11,355 nucleotides of DNA from assembly GCA_023426865.1 (NCBI GenBank), contig JAEZBT010000301.1:1-11355 (forward strand), given 5' to 3'. This DNA comes from Actinomycetes bacterium (GTDB lineage: Bacteria > Actinomycetota > Actinomycetes > Actinomycetales > Cellulomonadaceae). Position 1 is the first letter of the stretch; every line of letters starts with the position of its first letter. Of the stretch, positions 6,368-11,355 are shown one piece after another. The notes beneath the pieces are model-generated. The model worked only from the letters and a program-made list of their open reading frames with translations, was not told where the DNA came from and did no database searches. The translations under genes were made by a program, and so were the position numbers.

Positions 6368-6774
6368 TAGCGGGTCCTCCCCTTCTTGGTCGTGGCGGCG
6401 CCGCCGGCGGCGGCGGTGGCCTTGGTCGGCGCCGGGGCGACGACAACGGTGATGTGGCTCGTGCGCTTGAGGATCCGGGACGCGCGGCCCTGCGCCCGCG
6501 GCCGGAACCGCTTGAGCGTCGGACCCTCGTCGACGAACGCCTCGCTGACGACCAGCGAGCCCGCGTCGAACGCCTCCCCTGCCCGGTCGGCCTTGACGCG
6601 CGCGTTCGCGATCGCGCTCTCGACGACCTTGCGGACCGGCTCGCTCGCGGCCTGCGGCGCGAACCGCAGCGTGGCGACGGCGTCCGTCGCCTTCTGCCCG
6701 CGGATGAGGTCGACGACGCGCCGGGCCTTCATGGGCGTGACACGGATGAACCGCGCCTGCGCCTTGGCTTCCAT
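6367..6774 (-). CDS. rplV: 50S ribosomal protein L22 (uL22)
   Basis: uL22 lines the constriction of the peptide exit tunnel with its long beta-hairpin and also reaches the tunnel exit. The product is 135 aa. It has the RFIRVTPMKARRVVDLIRG opening, the VRKVVESAIANARVKA helix and the tunnel hairpin region (about 78-110: DEGPTLKRFRPRAQGRASRILKRTSHITVVV), where mutations elsewhere give macrolide resistance. Residues about 112-135 form an Ala/Thr/Lys-rich tail (APTKATAAAGGAATTKKG). The ATG at 6774 has an AGGA about 5 nt upstream. The TAG stop overlaps the rpsC GTG by one base. It follows rpsS after 35 nt. Confidence 0.97.
   Translation of the reverse strand: MEAKAQARFIRVTPMKARRVVDLIRGQKATDAVATLRFAPQAASEPVRKVVESAIANARVKADRAGEAFDAGSLVVSEAFVDEGPTLKRFRPRAQGRASRILKRTSHITVVVAPAPTKATAAAGGAATTKKGRTR
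6376..6382 (-). promoter_or_regulatory. Ribosome-binding site supporting the rpsC GTG start
   Basis: GGGGAGG within the last codons of rplV, 8 nt upstream of the GTG at 6367. No ATG lies near, so this site and the conserved GQKVNPHG opening fix the start. Confidence 0.65.
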
Positions 6775-6803
6775 TGCTGTCCTGCCTTCTCGTGTCGACG
6801 GCT

Positions 6804-6821
6804 CGCCGGTCAGCGCCGGCG
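6804..6821 (-). repeat. Inverted repeat around the rpsS stop codon
   Basis: CGCCGG (6804-6809) and CCGGCG (6816-6821) form a perfect 6-bp stem with a 6-nt loop that contains the rpsS TGA (6810-6812). It lies 30-47 nt upstream of the rplV ATG. There is no T-tract, so it is not a normal terminator; it could be a chance GC palindrome. Confidence 0.35.
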
Positions 6822-7091
6822 GGCCTTCCGGTCGTCCTTGTCGTGGCCGCGGAAGGTCCGCGTCGGGGCGAACTCACCGAGCTTGTGGCCGACCATCGAC
6901 TCGGTCACGAAGACCGGGACGTGCTTGCGGCCGTCGTGCACGGCGAAGGTGTGGCCCAGGAAGTCGGGCGTGATCATCGATCGGCGAGACCAGGTCTTGA
7001 TGACCGTCTTGCCGCCCTTCTCGTTCAGCGCGTCCACCTTCTTCTGCAGGTGGCCGTCGACGAAGGGGCCCTTCTTGAGGCTCCGTGGCAT
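6810..7091 (-). CDS. rpsS: 30S ribosomal protein S19 (uS19)
   Basis: uS19 lies in the 30S head, pairs with uS13 and bridges to the 50S subunit. The product is 93 aa, the typical actinobacterial length. It is strongly conserved: MPRSLKKGPFVDGHLQKKV, KTVIKTWSRRSMITPDFLGHT and HKLGEFAPTRTFRGH are all family signatures. The ATG at 7091 has AAGGAG about 9 nt upstream, in the end of rplB. Its TGA is enclosed by a small hairpin (see the inverted repeat at 6804-6821), and 35 nt follow before rplV. Confidence 0.98.
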   Translation of the reverse strand: MPRSLKKGPFVDGHLQKKVDALNEKGGKTVIKTWSRRSMITPDFLGHTFAVHDGRKHVPVFVTESMVGHKLGEFAPTRTFRGHDKDDRKARRR

Positions 7092-7106
7092 CTGTCTGGC
7101 TCCTTG

Positions 7107-7943
<837 letters not shown>

Positions 7944-7972
7944 GACGTGTCAGTCCTTGGTCTCGTCGCCGG

Positions 7973-8275
7973 TCAGCCGACCGGGCCCCCGAAGATGTCG
8001 ATCGTGCCCTCGCGGAGCGTCACGATCGCGCGCTTGACGTCCTTGCGACGGCCGATGCCGAAGCGGGTCCGGCGCGCCTTGCCCTTGCGGCTGATCGTGT
8101 TGACGGCCGCGACCTTGACGCCGAACACCTGCTCGACGGCGATCTTGATCTCGGTCTTGTTCGCGCGGGGGTCCACCTCGAAGGTGTACTTGCCCTCGTC
8201 GAGCAGCCCGTAGCTCTTCTCCGAGACCACGGGGGCGATGAGCACGTCCCGCGGGTCCTTGTTCAGCGTGGTCAC
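7973..8275 (-). CDS. rplW: 50S ribosomal protein L23 (uL23), GTG start
   Basis: uL23 is the main contact for trigger factor and SRP at the tunnel exit. The product is 100 aa, normal. It contains DPRDVLIAPVVSEKSYGLLDEGKYTFEVDPRANKTEIKIAVEQVF, the classic family block, followed by VAAVNTISRKGKARRTRFGIGRRKDVKRAIVTL. It starts at GTG 8275, which overlaps the rplD TGA by 4 nt (GTGA) and has GGAGGAG 5 nt upstream; there is no ATG in the first 40 codons. 29 nt follow before rplB. Confidence 0.97.
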   Translation of the reverse strand: MTTLNKDPRDVLIAPVVSEKSYGLLDEGKYTFEVDPRANKTEIKIAVEQVFGVKVAAVNTISRKGKARRTRFGIGRRKDVKRAIVTLREGTIDIFGGPVG

Positions 8276-8982
8276 TTGCTCTCCTCCGCCTCGAGGGCCG
8301 AAGCCTCGGTGGACGTGGCCACGGCCTTCGCGCCCCGCCCGGTCGGCCGCGCGAGGAAGGCCTCGAGCGCACCGCGGGTGAACACGACGTCGTCGGACAC
8401 GAGCACGTCGTAGGTGTTGAGCTGGTCGGCCCAGAGGACGTGCACCTGCTGCGCGTTGCGCAGGGACTTGATGCTGACCTCGTCGGAGCGCTCCAGCACG
8501 ACCAGGACGCTGCGGCGGTTGCTCACCGTCGCGAGGATCTCGAGCGCGGCCTTGGTCGACGGGGCACCGTCGGCACCGAGGAAGCCCTCGACGACGTGCA
8601 CGCGGCCGGCGCGGGCCCGGTCGGAGAGGGCGCCGCGGAGGGCGGCCGCCTTCATCTTCTTGGGCGTGCGCTGCGTGTAGTCGCGCGGGACCGGCCCGTG
8701 CACCGTGCCACCGCCGGTGAACTGCGGCGCGCGGGTCGAGCCCTGGCGGGCGCGGCCGGTGCCCTTCTGCCGGAACGGCTTCTTGCCGCCGCCGGAGACC
8801 TCACCGCGCGTCTTCGCCTTGGCCGTGCCCTGACGGGCGGCGGCCAGCTGCGCGACGACGACCTGGTGGATCAGCGGCACGTTGGTCTGGACGTCGAAGA
8901 CGTCGCCGGGCAGCTCGGCCGTGCCGGCCTTCTTGCCCTTCGCGTCGAGGACGTCGACGGTCAGCGTGGTGGACTCAGCCAT
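8272..8982 (-). CDS. rplD: 50S ribosomal protein L4 (uL4)
   Basis: uL4 starts 50S assembly and forms the tunnel constriction with uL22. In E. coli it is also the autogenous repressor of the S10 operon, acting on the rpsJ leader. The product is 236 aa, longer than E. coli (201) owing to small insertions and an acidic C-terminal tail (about 219-236, VATSTEASALEAEESK). The extended tunnel loop is present (about 58-101: GEVSGGGKKPFRQKGTGRARQ, then RAPQFTGGGTVHGPVPRDY). The ATG at 8982 lies 1 nt after the rplC stop with AAGGGGG 7 nt upstream. Whether it represses this operon is unknown. Confidence 0.97.
   Translation of the reverse strand: MAESTTLTVDVLDAKGKKAGTAELPGDVFDVQTNVPLIHQVVVAQLAAARQGTAKAKTRGEVSGGGKKPFRQKGTGRARQGSTRAPQFTGGGTVHGPVPRDYTQRTPKKMKAAALRGALSDRARAGRVHVVEGFLGADGAPSTKAALEILATVSNRRSVLVVLERSDEVSIKSLRNAQQVHVLWADQLNTYDVLVSDDVVFTRGALEAFLARPTGRGAKAVATSTEASALEAEESK
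8281..8287 (-). promoter_or_regulatory. Ribosome-binding site supporting the rplW GTG start
   Basis: GGAGGAG within the last codons of rplD, 5 nt before the GTG at 8275. Together with the GTGA overlap it indicates translational coupling to rplD. Confidence 0.65.
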
Positions 8983-8983
8983 G

Positions 8984-9646
8984 TCACGCCCCCTTCGCAG
9001 CCGTGCGGACGAGGACGACGCTGCCCTTGGGGCCGGGAACGGCACCCTTGACGAGCAGGAGGCCCCGCTCGGCGTCGACCGCGTGGACAGTGAGGTTCTG
9101 GGTGGTCTGCCGCACGTTGCCCATGCGACCCGCCATCCGCAGGCCCTTGAAGACGCGGGACGGCGTGGCCGCCGCGCCGATCGAACCGGGCTTGCGGTGG
9201 TTGCGGTGCGCACCGTGCGAGGCGCTGACGCCGGCGAAGCCGTGGCGCTTCATGACACCCGCAGTGCCCTTGCCCTTGGTGGTGCCGATGACGTCGACCG
9301 TCTGGCCCGCCGTGAAGGTCTCCGCGGTCAGCTCCTGGCCGAGCGAGTACTCGCCGGCGTCGGTGGTGCGGACCTCCGTGACGTGGCGGCGCGGGGTCAC
9401 GCCGGCCTTCTCGAAGTGGCCCTTGAGGGGCTGCGTGACCTTGCGCGGGTCGATCTGCCCGTAGGCGAGCTGCACGGCCGCGTAGCCGTCCTTCTCGTCG
9501 GTGCGCACCTGGGTCACGACGTTCGTGCCGACCTCGACGACGGTGACCGGCACGAGGCGCCCGGCCTCGTCCCACACCTGCGTCATGCCGAGCTTGGTGC
9601 CCAGCAGCGCCGTGACGGCGCGCTGGTTCTGGGGAAGGGTCGTCAT
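8984..9646 (-). CDS. rplC: 50S ribosomal protein L3 (uL3)
   Basis: uL3 is an early-assembling 50S protein whose long loop reaches the peptidyl-transferase centre. The product is 220 aa. The N-terminal block TALLGTKLGMTQVWDEAGRLVPVTVVE (about 12-38) and the centre-facing loop (about 143-176: SHGAHRNHRKPGSIGAAATP, then RVFKGLRMAGRMGN) are clear. At the position of E. coli Q150, methylated by PrmB, this protein has Ala158, as is usual in actinobacteria, so that modification is not expected. The ATG at 9646 has GAGGGGA about 6 nt upstream and lies 11 nt after the rpsJ stop; rplD follows after 1 nt. Confidence 0.97.
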   Translation of the reverse strand: MTTLPQNQRAVTALLGTKLGMTQVWDEAGRLVPVTVVEVGTNVVTQVRTDEKDGYAAVQLAYGQIDPRKVTQPLKGHFEKAGVTPRRHVTEVRTTDAGEYSLGQELTAETFTAGQTVDVIGTTKGKGTAGVMKRHGFAGVSASHGAHRNHRKPGSIGAAATPSRVFKGLRMAGRMGNVRQTTQNLTVHAVDAERGLLLVKGAVPGPKGSVVLVRTAAKGA

Positions 9647-9657
9647 CTCGATTCCCC

Positions 9658-9966
9658 TCAGAGCTTGATCTCGATGTTCACGTCAGCCGGCAGGTCGAGT
9701 CGCATGAGCGAGTCCACCGCCTTCGGCGTGGGGTTGATGATGTCGATCAGGCGCTTGTGCGTGCGCATCTCGAAGTGCTCGCGACTGTCCTTGTACTTGT
9801 GCGGCGACCGGATGACGACGAACACGTTCTTCTCGGTCGGCAGCGGCACCGGACCAACGACCGTCGCGCCTGCGCGCGTCACCGTGTCGACGATCTTGCG
9901 CGCCGAGCTGTCGATGACCTCGTGGTCGTAGGACTTGAGCCGGATGCGGATCTTCTGTCCCGCCAT
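9658..9966 (-). CDS. rpsJ: 30S ribosomal protein S10 / NusE (uS10)
   Basis: uS10 is a 30S head protein and, as NusE, a partner of NusB and NusG in transcription antitermination and coupling. The product is 102 aa, the family length. Signatures: KIRIRLKSYDHEVIDSSARKIVDT (helix 1), GPVPLPTEKNVFVVIRSPHKYKDSREHFEMRTHKRLIDI (with the protruding tRNA/mRNA-side loop) and LMRLDLPADVNIEIKL. The ATG at 9966 has the purine-rich AGTAGAGGA just upstream. It is the first gene of the cluster; a 333-nt region with a candidate promoter and structured leader precedes it. No tuf gene lies directly upstream, unlike in some relatives. Confidence 0.98.
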   Translation of the reverse strand: MAGQKIRIRLKSYDHEVIDSSARKIVDTVTRAGATVVGPVPLPTEKNVFVVIRSPHKYKDSREHFEMRTHKRLIDIINPTPKAVDSLMRLDLPADVNIEIKL

Positions 9967-10190
9967 GGCGTCCTCTACTTCTCTCTCTCGAACCTGTCCT
10001 GTCCGACCCCCGCGCTCGGGCGTGTCGCGTTGAGCGACGCACCTGGGCGCTGCGTACCGTGCCGGCACAGGATCGGTGGTTGTCGTCGAACCGCCACCGC
10101 CGGGTCGACCCCGGGCTGACGCGGTTCGCCACGTCTGTCCGCCCAGCCTCAGGCGCGCACGAGGGCACACCCGTAGCGGGCAACCTGAAC
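9967..10190 (-). promoter_or_regulatory. Candidate structured 5' leader of the S10 operon
   Basis: If transcription starts near 10185, the mRNA has a leader of about 220 nt with no gene. It contains several inverted repeats: CCCG/CGGG at 10170-10180, CCGGG/CCCGG at 10100-10114 around a TCGAC core, CGGTGG/CCACCG at 10074-10099 with a 14-nt loop, the perfect palindrome GTGCCGGCAC at 10059-10068, and GTCGC/GCGAC at 10024-10038. The end before rpsJ is a GA-rich run (about 9971-9990). In E. coli the S10 leader is the target of uL4 repression; I see no direct resemblance and assign no known motif. Hairpins are easy to find at this GC content, so the whole leader needs comparative support. Confidence 0.5.
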
Positions 10191-10198
10191 AGTGTGCC
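10164..10198. repeat. Spaced inverted repeat overlapping the putative -10 box
   Basis: GGCACAC (10164-10170) and GTGTGCC (10192-10198) are perfect complements separated by 21 bp. The right arm covers most of the proposed -10 hexamer and the left arm lies in the early transcribed region, so both arms would not be in the RNA together. As DNA it has the shape of an operator for a dimeric regulator; chance is also possible. Confidence 0.4.
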
Positions 10199-10220
10199 AG
10201 ACCACGCGGCCGAACTCCAA
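10191..10220 (-). promoter_or_regulatory. Candidate S10 operon promoter
   Basis: On the minus strand TTGGAG (10215-10220) stands 18 nt before CACACT (10191-10196), a fair match to an actinobacterial housekeeping -35/-10 pair. The expected start of transcription is near A10186/G10185. The -10 box overlaps one arm of a 7-bp inverted repeat (10164-10198). It is the best candidate in the gap upstream of rpsJ but rests on motif matching by eye. Confidence 0.45.
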
Positions 10221-10264
10221 CCGGCCCTGCGGTGACCTGGGACTCACCCCGACCGCACGGTGTC

Positions 10265-10308
10265 GTCAGGCGCGCGTCAGGTGGGCGTCAGGTGGGCGTC
10301 AGGTGGGC
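10265..10308. repeat. Tandem 11-bp repeat across a stop codon
   Basis: Three exact copies of GTCAGGTGGGC (10276-10286, 10287-10297, 10298-10308) preceded by a degenerate copy with two mismatches (GTCAGGCGCGC, 10265-10275). The last copy contains the TGA stop (10299-10301) of the upstream small membrane protein. On the minus strand each unit reads GCCCACCTGAC, so each copy carries another TGA triplet 11 nt apart, in different frames. Confidence 0.8.
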
Positions 10309-10736
10309 TCGCCCACCCACACGCGCACCGCGAACGCGCCGCCCACCCCGCCCGCGTCCGAGCCACTCGGCTCGACGCTCAGGAGCACCACGGGCACGCC
10401 CCCCACCTGCACGCGCTCCCCCACCTCGAGGGCGGTCACGTCACCGAACGTGCGCAGCGTGCACCCGTCGCCCGTCAGCCCGCCGATCCCGAGCCGCTCG
10501 CCGCCCACGGTCAGCTGCGCGCCCTGCGCGACGGTCTGCACCGTCCCTCCGTCGGGTGCCGGCGCGCTGCGCCCGCACGCGCTCGACGCGTCGTCGTGAC
10601 CGAGCGCCTGGATCACGACCACCGCCCCGAGCGCGGCGACCACCGCACCGAGGCCGACGACCACCGCGCGACGCGTACGCCGACGGCCGGCCGTGCGCTC
10701 GAGCGAATGCGCCCTGGCCTCCAGCCCACCGCCCAC
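10299..10736 (-). CDS. Uncharacterised single-pass membrane protein
   Basis: I do not recognise this gene. With a GTG start at 10736 the product is 145 aa. Residues 1-23 are basic (RTAGRRRTRR at 14-23), residues 24-45 are a clear transmembrane helix (AVVVGLGAVVAALGAVVVIQAL), and residues 46-145 should lie outside the cell by the positive-inside rule. The outer part has two cysteines, C54 and C92, which could form a disulfide, and Gly/Val-rich beta-type sequence (QLTVGGERLGIGGLTGDG, ALEVGERVQVGGVPVVLLSVEP). I chose GTG 10736 because GGGAGG lies 4 nt upstream; the open frame reaches a GTG at 10796, but the extra codons have visibly lower third-position GC (about 14 of 19). It ends inside the 11-bp repeats, 332 nt before rpsJ. 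It is unrelated to ribosomal proteins by sequence. Confidence 0.6.
   Translation of the reverse strand: MGGGLEARAHSLERTAGRRRTRRAVVVGLGAVVAALGAVVVIQALGHDDASSACGRSAPAPDGGTVQTVAQGAQLTVGGERLGIGGLTGDGCTLRTFGDVTALEVGERVQVGGVPVVLLSVEPSGSDAGGVGGAFAVRVWVGEPT
10302..10317 (-). terminator. Weak terminator-like hairpin at the end of the membrane-protein gene
   Basis: GGTGGGC (10302-10308) and GCCCACC (10311-10317) are a perfect inverted repeat, realised as a 6-bp stem with a 4-nt loop in the last codons of the gene. The downstream 11-bp repeats supply two more GCCCACC arms that could replace the 3' arm. No T-tract follows, so termination is only a possibility. Confidence 0.3.
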
Positions 10737-10740
10737 GCGA

Positions 10741-10746
10741 CCTCCC
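10741..10746 (-). promoter_or_regulatory. Ribosome-binding site suggesting the start of the small membrane protein
   Basis: GGGAGG, 4 nt before the GTG at 10736. The competing upstream GTG (10796) has GAGGTGA only a few nt away, too close for good spacing. Confidence 0.45.
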
Positions 10747-10855
10747 GGCGACCCACGGCGCCTGCACACTCCGGACCACCCGGGCGACCGTAGCACTCAC
10801 CTCGACGCACGGCCGCCGTACGCCCGGCGAGCACGACGACCGCGCTGGACACGCA

Positions 10856-10887
10856 GGAGCCGCCCGCCCGGGCGGGCGGACGGCTCC
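10856..10887 (-). terminator. Strong GC-rich terminator-like hairpin
   Basis: GGAGCCG (10856-10862) pairs with CGGCTCC (10881-10887). Inside it lies a perfect 20-bp palindrome, CCGCCCGCCC/GGGCGGGCGG (10860-10879), so the fold is a long stem with a small bulge. It lies 60 nt beyond the stop of the upstream beta-repeat gene. There is no T-tract, as is common for actinobacterial terminators. Confidence 0.6.
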
Positions 10888-10899
10888 GTACGCAGTGCG

Positions 10900-10924
10900 G
10901 CCCTGCAGTGCGACTGTGCAGGGC
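10900..10924 (-). terminator. First hairpin of a tandem terminator
   Basis: GCCCTGCA (10900-10907) and TGCAGGGC (10917-10924) are perfect complements with a 9-nt loop, starting 23 nt after the stop codon at 10948. With the hairpin at 10856-10887 it makes a tandem terminator for the gene upstream, isolating it from the small membrane protein. Confidence 0.55.
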
Positions 10925-10947
10925 GTCAGGCCCGGCTCAGGGCGTGC

Positions 10948-11355
10948 TCAGACGTGGTGGACCATGAGGGTCCCGACGCCGCTGGGGACGGTGATGAGGT
11001 AGAACGGGGCCGCGTCGTCGAAGCCCTCGGTGGTCAGGGTCGTGCCCGCCTTGACCGAGTTCTCGGTCGTGTCGTCGATCATGACCTGGCCGGCGCCGCC
11101 CGCGACCTCGACCTTCACCCCGACGCCCTTCGGGACGTTGAGCGTGAACGAGCCGAGGCCCGCCTCGAGGTTGATGGTGGACACCGCGGCGGGCTCGCCC
11201 AGCCGCAGGTCGACCGACCGCGCCCCGGACACGAGCTGCACGTCGGAGACCGTCGCCGCGGACAGGTCACCGGACACGGTGTCGGTCTGCACGTCGACGA
11301 CCAGGGACCACGCCGCGTCCGGCGCGAGCTTCACGGTCGACGACTCGCCCGAGAG
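10948..11355 (-). CDS. C-terminal part of a LiaF-like / toast-rack-type beta-repeat protein (partial)
   Basis: The reading frame is open to the window end, so the start lies beyond 11355; 135 codons and a TGA are present. A GTG at 11332-11334 is in frame but internal, since coding continues upstream (LSGESSTVKLAP). The sequence is a series of short beta strands with repeated Gly turns, e.g. VSDVQLVSGARSVDLRLGEP, INLEAGLGSFTLNVPKGVGV and VEVAGGAGQVMID, ending FYLITVPSGVGTLMVHHV. The GLGSFTLNVPKGVGVKVE pattern resembles the C-terminal domain of LiaF and the DUF4097/toast-rack group, which in actinobacteria often follow PspC or membrane domains and relate to envelope stress. That assignment is by pattern only. 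No membrane segment is in the visible part. Confidence 0.6.
   Translation of the reverse strand, partial: LSGESSTVKLAPDAAWSLVVDVQTDTVSGDLSAATVSDVQLVSGARSVDLRLGEPAAVSTINLEAGLGSFTLNVPKGVGVKVEVAGGAGQVMIDDTTENSVKAGTTLTTEGFDDAAPFYLITVPSGVGTLMVHHV

Noticed and set aside
5555..6877. A 440-codon minus-strand frame that would fuse extra sequence to the N-terminus of S3
   Set aside because: The added part is an out-of-frame reading of rplV. The GTG at 6367 gives the exact family N-terminus and has a good ribosome-binding site.
10797..10855. A promoter for the small membrane protein (TACGGC as -10 on the minus strand)
   Set aside because: The box lacks the final T and no acceptable -35 stands at the right distance, so I do not call it.
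10076..11002. A 308-codon plus-strand frame over the S10 upstream region
   Set aside because: It is Arg/Pro-rich, has no domain pattern, and crosses terminator-like hairpins and the promoter region; it looks like a GC-driven shadow.

Overview
The window is a high-GC actinobacterial segment. The core genes look like Micrococcales, most likely Cellulomonadaceae, judged from protein wording, GC-rich third codon positions, frequent GTG starts and no T-rich signals. All 23 genes I support lie on the minus strand, so transcription runs from high to low coordinates.

From about 10200 down to 28 lies the fused S10 and spc ribosomal protein cluster. In transcription order it is rpsJ, rplC, rplD, rplW, rplB, rpsS, rplV, rpsC, rplP, rpmC, rpsQ, then a 118-nt gap, then rplN, rplX, rplE, rpsN (zinc type), rpsH, rplF, rplR, rpsE, rpmD, rplO. 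The order is canonical and every reading frame is intact. Most junctions are 0-40 nt or overlap by 1-4 nt, which suggests one long transcript with translational coupling. The 118-nt gap sits where E. coli separates its S10 and spc operons. The products assemble both ribosomal subunits: the peptidyl-transferase surroundings (uL2, uL3, uL4, uL16), the exit tunnel (uL4, uL22, uL29, uL23, uL24), the 30S head (uS3, uS10, uS14, uS19) and the decoding region (uS5, uS8, uS17).

Upstream of rpsJ is a 333-nt gene-free stretch (9967-10298) holding a candidate promoter and a roughly 220-nt, hairpin-rich 5' leader, a plausible site for regulation of the whole cluster. Further upstream are a small uncharacterised single-pass membrane protein (10299-10736), a pair of terminator-like hairpins (10856-10924), and the C-terminal part of a beta-repeat protein resembling LiaF/toast-rack domains (10948 to the window end).

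I see no mobile element, CRISPR array, tRNA, rRNA or defence-type system. The most unusual items are a roughly 100-residue Lys/Ala/Pro-rich, histone-H1-like N-terminal extension on ribosomal protein L15, the S10 leader with an inverted repeat that overlaps its putative -10 box, a tandem 11-bp repeat that can pair alternatively around the stop codon of the small membrane protein, and repeated GTG/ATG double starts at gene junctions.
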